From NCBI RefSeq assembly GCF_000761485.1, contig NZ_JPMX01000084.1, forward strand, positions 17,591 through 81,590: a stretch of DNA of 64,000 nt. Reading direction: 5' to 3'. The stretch comes from Modestobacter caceresii. GTDB lineage: Bacteria > Actinomycetota > Actinomycetes > Mycobacteriales > Geodermatophilaceae. Below are positions 7,218 to 14,489 of this stretch, one piece after another. Numbering within the stretch: the first letter of the stretch is position 1; each line of letters opens with the position of its first letter. The translations under genes were made by a program, and so were the position numbers. The notes under the pieces were generated by a model. It was not told where the DNA came from and searched no databases. It worked only from the letters and a program-made list of their open reading frames with translations.

Positions 7218-8722
7218 CGCGGCCTCCCGTGCGACCAGTCCGAGGGCCGGGTCCACTCGGGGTCGTACCGTTCCACGTCCGCCTCCGCCGCACCCTCGAT
7301 GTCCGTCCACCGCACGAGGGAGGCCAGGCTGCCCAGGCCGTCGTGGTGCCACCCCGCCGCAGGCTGCGGCATCTGCCCCACCGCGCAGATGCGGTCCGCG
7401 CCGCAGCGGCCGAGCAGCGAGGCCCAGGCGTCCAGGCGTTCGGGAGCGCAGGCGACCCCGGCGGTCTGCAGGTAGCGACGCAGGGGCAGGAGGTACGGCA
7501 CGACGTCCTCCACCCCGTCGACCGGGTGCACCCGCACCACCCGGTTGAGGACCGAGGGCTCGAACCGCTCGGGCCGCTCCTCGAACAGCACGGTCCAGGC
7601 GGTCCCGTGCGGGTCGGCGAGAACCTGGACCCCCTGGTCCGCGTCGTACGAGCGGAACTCGTACTGCGAGCGCACACCGGCGATCACGGCGCTCTCCTCG
7701 AGGCTCAGGCCGGCCCTGGGCTTGGACCGCTCGTAGCGCTCCATCTCCGCGGCCAGGGCGGCTGCGAAAACCCGTGGGTCCACCGCTCCCCCACGCTCGA
7801 CGAACACCACGTGCGGGGACAGGCAGGCCTGCTGGTCGTACTGGGACACGTCCCGCGCCACCCGGCGAGCGGTGTCGGCGAACCGGGTCAGCGCCAGCGC
7901 CTCGTGTCCCACCACGGCGAAGCTCACCTTGTGGCCGTAGGGGACGAACGGCATGCCGACGGGGACCCGCTGGGCCAGGCTCTCCGTTGCGTGCAGGCCC
8001 GCGGTCGCCATCACCGCGTCCGAGCGGAGGAAGGCGGTCTGCTCGACGTCCTCCTGCCCGCCGGGCCAGTGCAGGACGGCCAGACACCGAGCCAGACCCG
8101 GGTCCTCCTCGGCGATCGTACGGGCGAACAGAACGGGGAACAGCGGCTCGGCGCCCGCGGACTTGCCCAGGGTCGCCGACTTCACCAGGAGAGCGCAGAT
8201 GAGGTTCCAGGCCGGCAGCCCGGGCACGTTGCCCGCGAAGAACTGGGTCGTCAGGCGCGGGCCGTAGGCGCGGGAGCGTCCGCCGGCCCGGTTCGGGTGG
8301 AACCCGTCGAGCACTAGCGGGTTGTCGAAGTCCTGGGCGAGGAACCGCAGCAGCCGGTCTCGGCGGAAGGTCTTGAGGTGTTCCTTCAGTCCGCGGCGCA
8401 CCATCTCGGGGGCGTAGCCGGTGATCTGCGGCAGCAGCTCCTCGGCCAGGCGCCGCTGCGGGCAGGAGGGGTCGTACCAACGGGCCACCGCCCTGCCCAC
8501 CACCTCGAGCACCTCCATCACGGGGCGCTCGGCGAGCTTCTCCGCCTGGGCCTGCAGGAGGCGATCGCACAGCTGCTCGACCAGCCGCGGCGTCACGACG
8601 GGGAACCGCAGCGGCACCGTGCCCACGCGCCACGTCGTCCACTCAAGGGCGGTCAACTCCATGGCGTCGAGCTGGGGCAGGAAAAAGGCATCCACTCCGT
8701 CGGACGCCGGGGCTCCGGTCAC
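7214..8722 (-). CDS. LuxC-like acyl reductase
   Basis: GTG 8722 overlaps the luxE-like stop, giving 502 residues, close to LuxC length. It resembles the LuxC family (acyl-CoA reductase, ALDH-like fold). Conserved-looking stretches are VPGLPAWNLICALLVKSATL (substrate and cofactor cleft), PYGHKVSFAVVGHEAL, and YDQQACLSPHVVFVE. In the last, Cys at about residue 300 corresponds to the acyl-accepting nucleophile. LuxC takes the acyl group from acyl-LuxE and reduces it with NADPH to the aldehyde. The late segment PQPAAGWHHDGLGSLASLV is also typical of the family. The gene lies between the luxE-like gene and the SDR. No luxA, luxB or luxD is present, so the aldehyde is not for light emission. The substrate is unknown and probably not a long-chain fatty acid. 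Confidence 0.82.
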   Translation of the reverse strand: MTGAPASDGVDAFFLPQLDAMELTALEWTTWRVGTVPLRFPVVTPRLVEQLCDRLLQAQAEKLAERPVMEVLEVVGRAVARWYDPSCPQRRLAEELLPQITGYAPEMVRRGLKEHLKTFRRDRLLRFLAQDFDNPLVLDGFHPNRAGGRSRAYGPRLTTQFFAGNVPGLPAWNLICALLVKSATLGKSAGAEPLFPVLFARTIAEEDPGLARCLAVLHWPGGQEDVEQTAFLRSDAVMATAGLHATESLAQRVPVGMPFVPYGHKVSFAVVGHEALALTRFADTARRVARDVSQYDQQACLSPHVVFVERGGAVDPRVFAAALAAEMERYERSKPRAGLSLEESAVIAGVRSQYEFRSYDADQGVQVLADPHGTAWTVLFEERPERFEPSVLNRVVRVHPVDGVEDVVPYLLPLRRYLQTAGVACAPERLDAWASLLGRCGADRICAVGQMPQPAAGWHHDGLGSLASLVRWTDIEGAAEADVERYDPEWTRPSDWSHGRPR

Positions 8723-9897
8723 CGCCGGCGCCCCCTGTTGGCCACCAGCATCTCGTCCAGGGCGATGGAGCAACCGCGGGCCTCGCTGCCCTGCGCCCGG
8801 CCCAGCAGCACGAACTCGTTACTGGGCGTGCCGACGGCGAGGCCAGGTGCGAGGTAACCGACGTCCTCGGCCAGCACGGCGAGGCAGGAGCCACGGTTGG
8901 CCAGGTCGTAGTGGACCAGCAAGCCACGCTCACCGGCAGGTACCGGCTCGCCGGTGCCGGGGTCGACCACGCGCAGTCGGGCCCAGGGTGGCACCGCCTT
9001 GACCCCGGGGACGGCGTCCTGTCCGAGCCAGGCCCGCCGCAGGCTGGTGTCGTAGTACTGGGTGCTGATCTCGGTCATCCCGTAGTAATTGACGCACCAG
9101 GCCTCGGGGATACCGAGCCGGCTCCGGAATGCAGCACGCAGGGCCTCGGCGGAGACCTCCCGGGAACGGCCCTTGAACCCACCGGTGTCCAGCAGCCGGC
9201 TCCCAGCGGGGAGGGCGAAGGAGGTGTCGGTGGCCTCCAGGGCGTCGAGCAGGTGGACGTAAGCGAACGACGTGCCGAGCAGCCCGACCGTCACCCCGTC
9301 CCGCTCCGCCTCCGCCAGGGCTGCCGTGAGTCCGTCGACGTCCAGGCCTTCCTCCTCGACGAAGCAGCCGCTGCCCGGCGCGCCGAAGGAGTCGACCAGC
9401 CGCCCGAGGAAGTAGGCGAGGGACGAGTCCGGCTGCTGCGCGGGCGGCGGGTTGAGCACCAGCAGCCGGATCTGCTCCCGGTCGGGCAGGAACCAGTGCC
9501 GGAAGTTCACCCGCAGCGAGGCGTCGTACAGCCGCAGGTGCGGATGGTGGTTACGCCCGCGCCGGCTCGGGTCCGTGCTCCCGCTGGTCATGAAGATGGC
9601 GGCCGCGCGTTCCGGTGGGTCGCAGGACAAGGTGAGCTCCTTGAAGGCGCTCAGCGGCACGGGCGGAATCTGCTCCCACCGCGCGATCCGCCCCGGCTCC
9701 GCGCCTCGCGCGCGGCAGAAGCGCCGGTAAGGGGTGTTGCGCTCGTACTGGTCGGCGAACAGGTCCAGCGCCAGGCGGTCGAACTCCGCCTCCCCTGCCT
9801 CGCCCGGACCCGCGTCGTCCCACCGCTGCACCGCCTGCTCGATCCAGGTCAGCAGCCGAGCGTCCAGATCGAGCGGCTCCGGCTCCGAGTTGCTCAT
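8719..9897 (-). CDS. LuxE-like acyl-protein synthetase
   Basis: ATG 9897 overlaps the symporter stop (ATGA), giving 392 residues. It resembles the LuxE family, distant relatives of adenylate-forming enzymes: PPVPLSAFKELTL, then FMTSGSTDPSRRGRNHHPHL (the nucleotide-binding STG-type loop), YFLGRLVDSFGAPGSG, DTGGFKGRSREVS, and YGMTEISTQYYD. A cysteine in ARGCSIALDEML, 17 residues from the end, fits the acyl-carrying Cys on the flexible LuxE C-terminus. LuxE activates a free carboxylic acid with ATP, loads it on this Cys and passes it to LuxC. The coupled start and 4-bp overlaps suggest stoichiometric synthesis with LuxC. The actual acid is unknown; operon control suggests a thiamin-related carboxylate. 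Confidence 0.82.
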   Translation of the reverse strand: MSNSEPEPLDLDARLLTWIEQAVQRWDDAGPGEAGEAEFDRLALDLFADQYERNTPYRRFCRARGAEPGRIARWEQIPPVPLSAFKELTLSCDPPERAAAIFMTSGSTDPSRRGRNHHPHLRLYDASLRVNFRHWFLPDREQIRLLVLNPPPAQQPDSSLAYFLGRLVDSFGAPGSGCFVEEEGLDVDGLTAALAEAERDGVTVGLLGTSFAYVHLLDALEATDTSFALPAGSRLLDTGGFKGRSREVSAEALRAAFRSRLGIPEAWCVNYYGMTEISTQYYDTSLRRAWLGQDAVPGVKAVPPWARLRVVDPGTGEPVPAGERGLLVHYDLANRGSCLAVLAEDVGYLAPGLAVGTPSNEFVLLGRAQGSEARGCSIALDEMLVANRGRRR

Positions 9898-11321
9898 CGC
9901 ACTCCCTCGGCGTCCAGCGACACCACCCGGCCCGACAGGTCTCGCAGGTCGGCGCTGCCCCGGCCGAGGAGGGAGACCAGGACTGTCACCGCGGTGGACG
10001 CCGCCAGCGCCGCCGCGAAGGGCGGCAGCGACAGACCATCGGCGAACGTGGCCAGCGCCAGGGCGGCGCTCAACGACCCACCGGCGATGAGGCCGTAGGC
10101 GAGCGCGCCGACCAGGCCCGCCACAGCGCCCGAGATCGCGGCGGCGGGGGTCGCGCGGCGCCACAGCCCCAGGAAGGCCGGGGCGATGGTCGCCGCGCAC
10201 AGCAGGTCGGCGATGAGGAACAGCCGCAGCACCGAAAAGCCCTGGAAGGCCACCAACATCGGCAGCATGGTGAGCAGCACCACCAGCACGCGGGCTCCGC
10301 GGAGCCCCATCCGCGGAGCCTCGGTGACCACGGCCGCGGCCAGCCCGTTCTGCAGGGTGTCGACGGTGGAGGTGACGAGGGCGAGAGTGAACAGCAGGAC
10401 GACGACGAGCACCCACTGCGACGAGCCGGCCAGCAGCGCGAAGAACGGCGCGGGCGGACTACCCAGGTCGACCGCCGACGCGGCGGCGAGCAGCCCCACC
10501 AGGCCCGCCGGTAGCACCACCAGGAACCGCATCACGGCGCCGATCACCGCACCGCGCGTCAGGGCCCGCTGGTCGCGCGCCGACCACACGCGCTGCCAGT
10601 AGCCGTTGTGGAACAGGCTCGTGGCCAGCACCGCCACCACCAGCGTCGCGGCGCCCTCCAGGCCGGCCAGGTCGATGTCCAGCAACTGACCGGCGTCCTG
10701 CGGGCCGGCGTCCGGCAGTGCCCGGATCACTACCACCCCCACCACGGCCAACAGCAGCAGGAGCAGCCAGCCCTGCCACCCATCGGTGCGGATGGAGGCG
10801 CGCAGCCCGCCGTAGGCGGTGTAGACGGTGGTGACCACGGCGACGGCGACGACGCCGACCCGCGGATCGAGATCGCTCAGTCGGCCCAGGACCGCGGCGG
10901 TGGCCGTCAGCTCGGCGGCCAGGGCCACCAGCATGTAGACGAGCGAGATCCCCAGCACGTACAGATGCATCCCGCGCCCGAAGCGCAGCCGCACGAATTC
11001 GACGAGGTTGTGCCCGGCCGGCACGAGAACCCGCAGCCGCCGGCCGACCAGGGCCAGTGCGGCCAGCGGCAGGGTGATCGCCACCGCGTAGCCGAGCACC
11101 CCCGCCAGGCCGACCTGGGCGCCCACCTCCGGGGGCGCGAACAGCACCCACGCGCCGACGCCCGACGCGAAGAACGACAGGCCCAGCGCTCCGCCGCCCT
11201 GCGTGCCCCGGGCGACGGCGAACTCCTCGAGGTTGCGGTCGCGGCCGACGGCGAGGCCGACCCCCGCGAACAGCACGAGCACGGCAGCCACGGTCATTAC
11301 GGTCAGGGAGATGCCCACCAC
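9894..11321 (-). CDS. sodium:solute symporter (SSS) under a TPP riboswitch
   Basis: The 475-residue protein from GTG 11321 has about 13 hydrophobic segments. SSS-type text includes FFASGVGAWVLFAPPEVGAQ, LVPAGHNLVEFVRLRFGRGM, TTVYTAYGGLRASIRTDGWQ and SLFHNGYWQRVWSARDQRAL. The GGLRASIxTDxxQ and YWQRxxSAxD motifs are standard for SSS. An upstream ATG at 11342 lies inside the riboswitch consensus and cannot be the real start. GTG 11321 has GGAGGGA six bases upstream. The protein imports a small solute with Na+. Riboswitch control points to thiamin, a thiamin precursor or a degradation product. SSS members controlled by TPP riboswitches have been reported (from memory) in marine picoeukaryotes and some bacteria. 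Its stop overlaps the luxE-like start. Confidence 0.85.
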   Translation of the reverse strand: MVGISLTVMTVAAVLVLFAGVGLAVGRDRNLEEFAVARGTQGGGALGLSFFASGVGAWVLFAPPEVGAQVGLAGVLGYAVAITLPLAALALVGRRLRVLVPAGHNLVEFVRLRFGRGMHLYVLGISLVYMLVALAAELTATAAVLGRLSDLDPRVGVVAVAVVTTVYTAYGGLRASIRTDGWQGWLLLLLLAVVGVVVIRALPDAGPQDAGQLLDIDLAGLEGAATLVVAVLATSLFHNGYWQRVWSARDQRALTRGAVIGAVMRFLVVLPAGLVGLLAAASAVDLGSPPAPFFALLAGSSQWVLVVVLLFTLALVTSTVDTLQNGLAAAVVTEAPRMGLRGARVLVVLLTMLPMLVAFQGFSVLRLFLIADLLCAATIAPAFLGLWRRATPAAAISGAVAGLVGALAYGLIAGGSLSAALALATFADGLSLPPFAAALAASTAVTVLVSLLGRGSADLRDLSGRVVSLDAEGVR

Positions 11322-11420
11322 GTCGAGTCCCTCCGCCGGCATTACCCGGTCAGGTTCATGCGGTCGGCAACGCCTTCTGCTGCCCTCTCAGCCCGGTGCG
11401 CCCGAGCTCCCGCTCTCCAC
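11322..11420 (-). promoter_or_regulatory. TPP riboswitch (THI element)
   Basis: The minus strand carries both conserved halves of the thiamin pyrophosphate aptamer. The 5' part has GGGCTGAGAGGG (pyrimidine-sensing arm). The 3' part has TGAACCTGACCGGGTAATGC then CGGCGGAGGGA (pyrophosphate-sensing arm). A P1 helix can form between GTGGAG at the 5' end and CTCGAC at the 3' end with one mismatch. The last conserved bases, GGAGGGA, are also the Shine-Dalgarno of the symporter start GTG 11321. Ligand binding should therefore hide the ribosome binding site and block translation of the operon when TPP is plentiful. A TACATT at 11431-11426 is a possible -10 element. Confidence 0.93.
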
Positions 11421-11559
11421 GGCGGAATGTACCGGTACGCCCGGGAGGCCGCCGCCCGGCCATGTCTCTCCGCCATCGCGAGCCCACCCGTGGGACAGTC
11501 GTCGACCGGGTTTCTCACGGTGCGGCGTTGGCTCCGGGAGCGCTCGGGCCAGAGATCTT

Positions 11560-11885
11560 GCCCATGCTCGCGGGAAGCCGGCCGTCCGTGTGAGGTGCGC
11601 GCCCACGCCGCTGAGTGCCCGGTCGAGTGCCGCTTCGAGGGGGCGGACCGAGCGCGTCGGCTGAGTCGTCTGAGTAGCCAGTAACAGCCCTCGCTGCAAC
11701 GCGGCGAGCAGGCCCGAAGCCAGCATGCCCGATTCTGCGTCGAGCTCACCGCGTCGGTGCATCCGGCACAGACCGTCGGCCAGTCGTCGCTGCCAGATGG
11801 CGGATCCGTCGACGAGCTCGGCGGGCGCGCTCCGCTTCGTGTCGGCGGGCTCGGCGACCAGCCGGCCGGTGGGGCATCCACCGGC
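11560..11885 (-). pseudogene. TetR-family regulator, C-terminal remnant
   Basis: The minus strand encodes GCPTGRLVAEPADTKRSAPA, then ASGLLAALQRGLLLATQTTQ and RSVRPLEAALDRALSGVGAH. This is the ligand-binding half of a TetR protein of the GCPxGxL group. The N-terminal DNA-binding domain is missing, and the frame runs on past the expected end near 11580. The intact TetR at 25436-26086 has the same pattern (GCPLGRLAGELVE; GLLLAQTHRSVEPLEAALDL), so the two are related. It lies just upstream of the riboswitch operon and is probably inert. Confidence 0.65.
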
Positions 11886-12040
11886 CGAACCGTCCCGGCG
11901 GATCCGGAGACTCGGACCCGCCGGGACGGTTCATGCGTGCGTCACCCGCCAAAACCGTGACTGCATACCGACGCAACCTCGACGCCCTGGAGCGCCTCAC
12001 GTTTCGTGCCGCCTCCTTGTGAGTCACGGAGGATGGCGTC

Positions 12041-12610
12041 ATGCCGAAGAAGATCGATCCGGCGCTGAGGGAGCGTGCGGTGCGGCTGGTGCGTGAGCAC
12101 CGGGACGAGTACTCCTCGACCACGGCCGCGGCGGTGGCCGTCGCCCGCCAGCTGGGAGTGGCCCGGGAGTCGGTGCGCCGCTGGGTCGCTGGGTCGCCCA
12201 GGCCGAGATCGACGACGGTGCCCGGCCGGGCACCACGTCGCAGGAATCGGCAGAGATCACGCGCCTGAAGGCGGAGAACCGCCGGCTGCGGGAGGACAAC
12301 GAGATCCTCAAGGCGGCCACGGTTTTCTTCGCCGGGGAACTCGACCCCCGCAACCGCTGATCATGGCGTTCATCGCCGATCAGCAGGCTCAGGGCCGTGC
12401 GGTCGAGTCGATCTGCCGAGTGCTGCGTGAGCAGGGCTGCCAGGTCGCCGCGCGGACCTATCGGGAGTGGAAGTCGCCGTCGCGGCCGATCGGGCCCGCA
12501 CCGCCACCGACGCCCAGGTCCTCGACGCGGTGCGCGATGCCGCCTGGACCACCGGCCCGGATGACGTGCGCCGGCTGGCGCCCGAAGGCCGCCAGCCTTC
12601 ATGCTTCAGC
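12041..12610 (+). pseudogene. IS3-family transposase remnant (orfA and start of orfB)
   Basis: ATG 12041 opens an OrfA (MPKKIDPALRERAVRLVREH, with ARQLGVARESVRRW as the HTH) that is frameshifted near 12200. The second half continues in another frame with ITRLKAENRRLREDNEILKA and AATVFFAGELDPRNR, ending at about 12360. OrfB starts near 12363 (MAFIADQQAQGRAVESICRV), shifts again near 12474, and stops resembling a transposase by about 12610. The DDE core is absent. This relic lies between the TetR remnant and the toxin-antitoxin pair. Confidence 0.75.
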
Positions 12611-12628
12611 GCGTGCTTGCGCCCGAAC

Positions 12629-12645
12629 TACGCTAGCGTACATTG
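12629..12645 (+). promoter_or_regulatory. palindromic operator and probable leaderless promoter of toxin-antitoxin operon
   Basis: TACGCTAGCGTA at 12629-12640 is a perfect 12-bp palindrome. It overlaps TACATT (12639-12644), a good actinobacterial -10 hexamer seven bases before the ATG at 12652. With that spacing transcription would begin at or beside the ATG, giving a leaderless mRNA. A palindrome on the -10 in front of a ribbon-helix-helix antitoxin suggests autorepression. Confidence 0.55.
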
Positions 12646-12651
12646 TAGTGC

Positions 12652-13092
12652 ATGCCGAGTCCGACATCCATCAGGTTCGACGAGCCGGTGATCGACCGGC
12701 TGTCGTCATACGTCGCCCGCCACCCCGGCCTGACCCGCTCTGCGGTCGCCGCGCGCTACGTCGATGAAGGACTTCGCATGGAGGAGCACCCGGGCATCCT
12801 CTTCCGTGACGGGCCGACCGGCCGGCGCGCGACCGTCGTCGGCGGGCCGGACGTCTGGGAGATTGTCCGCACGCTGAAGGCCGCGCGCGCCTCCGAGCCC
12901 GACCTCTCCGAGGACGAGCTCCTGACCATGCTCGACGACAACACCGGTGCCCCCCGCCGCATGGTGCGCGCCGCGCTTGAGTACTGGGGCGCCTATCCGC
13001 AGGAGGTAGATGCGCTCATCGCACACGCCGAACGAGCGGAAGCGGAGGGTGCGGCCGCAGCCGACCGGGCTGCGTCACTCCTCCACCCGTGA
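12652..13092 (+). CDS. ribbon-helix-helix type antitoxin with DUF433-like C-terminus
   Basis: ATG 12652 gives 146 residues. The N-terminus SIRFDEPVIDRLSSYVARHP with TRSAVAARYVDEGLRMEEHP looks like a CopG-like ribbon-helix-helix. The second half, HPGILFRDGPTGRRATVVGG then PDVWEIVRTLKAARASEPDL, resembles the DUF433-type region often paired with DUF5615 PIN-like toxins. The protein would bind and neutralise the toxin encoded next and repress its own promoter through the palindrome directly upstream. The stop overlaps the toxin start by 4 bp (GTGA). No Shine-Dalgarno is visible, consistent with a leaderless transcript. Confidence 0.75.
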   Translation: MPSPTSIRFDEPVIDRLSSYVARHPGLTRSAVAARYVDEGLRMEEHPGILFRDGPTGRRATVVGGPDVWEIVRTLKAARASEPDLSEDELLTMLDDNTGAPRRMVRAALEYWGAYPQEVDALIAHAERAEAEGAAAADRAASLLHP

Positions 13093-13466
13093 GACTGCTT
13101 CTGGACGAGATGATCGGTCCCCGCGTCGCACAGGAACTCCGCAACCGCGGACTCGACGTGGTCGCCGTGGCCGAGCGGACCGACCTACGGGCCCTGCCCG
13201 ACGACGCCGTTCTCGGCTTCGCTCGCGACGAGGGTCGCGCCGTCGTCACCCGCAACATCGGCGACTTCGCACGACTGCATCTTCAGTCCCTGGCCGAGGG
13301 ACGCCCACATGCCGGAATCGTCATGGTCACCATGCAGGCCTTTCCGCAGAACCGCGGCTTCGTCGGCGCACTCGTCACCGCTCTGGCCGCAGCCGAGGAA
13401 GAGTCATTGCTGCCTCATCCCGGCGAGGTCATCTACCTGAAACCGGTGGGCGATCAGCCCGCGTAG
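13089..13466 (+). CDS. DUF5615-type PIN-like toxin
   Basis: GTG 13089 gives 125 residues: MRLLLDEMIGPRVAQELRNR then GLDVVAVAERTDLRALPDDA. The LLLDExxxPRxxxxLRxxGxDV opening, the DDAVLGFARDEGRAVVTRN stretch and IGDFARLH provide the acidic residues (D6, D-D near 47, D near 61 and 69) expected of a PIN-like nuclease. Such proteins are predicted RNases inhibited by the adjacent antitoxin. Translation is coupled to the antitoxin through GTGA. It is one of the few undamaged gene pairs among the remnants in this segment and may stabilise the island. Confidence 0.75.
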   Translation: MRLLLDEMIGPRVAQELRNRGLDVVAVAERTDLRALPDDAVLGFARDEGRAVVTRNIGDFARLHLQSLAEGRPHAGIVMVTMQAFPQNRGFVGALVTALAAAEEESLLPHPGEVIYLKPVGDQPA

Positions 13467-13592
13467 AGGCCCCCTCGAGACCGGCCGCGGAGACCGCGCA
13501 AGGTCACCGAGTCCACATCGATGAGGCCGTCCCGCTCGAAGCTCATGACGATCCGCAGGATGATTCGCTCCCGTCGAACCAGTGCAGCTGGC

Positions 13593-13836
13593 GCCGAGGC
13601 ACGCGGAAGGCACGGCATGCGCCCGATTTGGCGCTGACCAGCCAAGATGATGCCTGGAGGCCCAAGCCTTCCAAGCTGACTGTGCGGGTTCGATTCCCGT
13701 CACCCGCTCCGCTGCGATGTCGCGGGCACCGTCCACTGGTGTCCCGCGACACCGTTTTCGTTCGTGCGGTCGGCGGGCCGCCCGAACTGTGATCTTTCCG
13801 GCGATTGAGAGCCTCCATCAGACACGGCGCATGACA
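13593..13836 (+). repeat. attachment-type repeat, copy 3
   Basis: The upstream arm GAGGCACGCGGAAGGCACGG starts at about 13593 and contains an ACCAGCCAAGATGATG block like copy 1. The tRNA-Gly 3' core 13665-13710 is identical to copy 1. A hairpin follows, and the downstream arm ends GAGAGCCTCCATCAGACACG. Both flanks match copies 1 and 2, which marks an internal junction of the proposed element array. The anticodon stem is again unpaired on its 5' side. Confidence 0.8.
13716..13754 (+). terminator. hairpin following tRNA-Gly fragment, copy 3
   Basis: TGTCGCGGGCACC pairs with GGTGTCCCGCGACA (one bulged T), then CGTTTTC. It has the same position and form as the hairpins after copies 1 and 2. Confidence 0.55.
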
Positions 13837-13874
13837 GTCCCCCTAAACCTGTGGCAGTCCCCCTAAACCTGTGG
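13835..13874. repeat. perfect 20-bp tandem repeat (two units)
   Basis: CAGTCCCCCTAAACCTGTGG occurs twice with no gap, immediately after the downstream arm of attachment repeat copy 3. It resembles the kind of short end sequence left by IS elements, or a protein-binding iteron. No transposase is attached to it. Confidence 0.6.
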
Positions 13875-13955
13875 CCCCCGACCGGCGCGAGCTCCAGCAC
13901 AAGCGGCGCGCCGCGCGGTACGTTCGGAGGTGGGTACCACGCAGACGGCCACCCT

Positions 13956-14489
13956 TCACGGTGCGACGGCAGCGTTGAGCCTGGCGAGCTCCTGTCGGTG
14001 GAGCTCTATGACGGTACGGAACCATTCCTCAAAGCCGGGGTAGTCCTCCACAACTCCGCCGTCAAGCCACGCCACCGCACCTGCTCCCGGCACCCCCGGG
14101 GGGCGAACAACAACGAGGTCGCGATCGTCGGCCGCAACGGCTATCGGCTGCACCCCGAGGATGGTCCAGCCAGCCAGCGGCTCACTCAAGTAAATCCTCA
14201 GGTACTCGTTAGCCACTCGCCCAAGATCGCTGCCTAGCAAGTCCTCCGTCCCCAAAAGATGTAACCCTAGGTTGATCTCTGGCCAGCCGTCTGCTTGCAG
14301 AAGGAACTCGCGATAGGCGGGGTCTAGTGCGGTCCCAAGATGGTTCTCGACCAGTGCGAGCCGCTCGACGGTCGCCCCTGGGCGCGGTAGCCGGCAGGTC
14401 AGGGGGTTGTCGGGATCGAGTTCGTTGATGCGTTGCTTAACCAGCACGAGGTACCCGATGAGCTCGGACCAGTTGGTAGCGGAAGTCAC
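13956..14489 (-). CDS. SMI1/KNR4 (SUKH) family immunity protein
   Basis: GTG 14489 overlaps the toxin stop, giving 177 residues. SUKH features are the N-terminal helix with VERLALVENHLGTALDPAYR, then EFLLQADGWPEINLGLHLLG (the FLLxxNGW-type core motif), and a late WLDGGVVEDYPGFEEWF. SUKH proteins act as immunity proteins to diverse toxins of contact-dependent and type VII systems. The 4-bp overlap directly downstream of the WXG-headed toxin makes it the probable cognate antidote, acting in the cytoplasm. Confidence 0.8.
   Translation of the reverse strand: MTSATNWSELIGYLVLVKQRINELDPDNPLTCRLPRPGATVERLALVENHLGTALDPAYREFLLQADGWPEINLGLHLLGTEDLLGSDLGRVANEYLRIYLSEPLAGWTILGVQPIAVAADDRDLVVVRPPGVPGAGAVAWLDGGVVEDYPGFEEWFRTVIELHRQELARLNAAVAP

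Noticed and set aside
6399..9897. A bioluminescence (lux) operon
   Set aside because: LuxC- and LuxE-like genes are present but luxA, luxB and luxD are not, and the operon is under a TPP riboswitch.
11340..11881. A minus-strand frame ending with TAATG on the symporter
   Set aside because: The sequence is the riboswitch plus the TetR relic; the TAATG is part of the aptamer consensus.
12041..13466. An integrase or phage gene for the island
   Set aside because: The only recombinase-like sequences are IS3/IS630 transposase fragments; no tyrosine or serine integrase motifs were seen anywhere in the window.
13543..13818. A minus-strand protein containing GAGDGNRTRTVSLEGLG, and similar frames at the other tRNA fragments
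   Set aside because: This text is a well-known artefact of translating the antisense of a tRNA T-arm region; it is not a gene.
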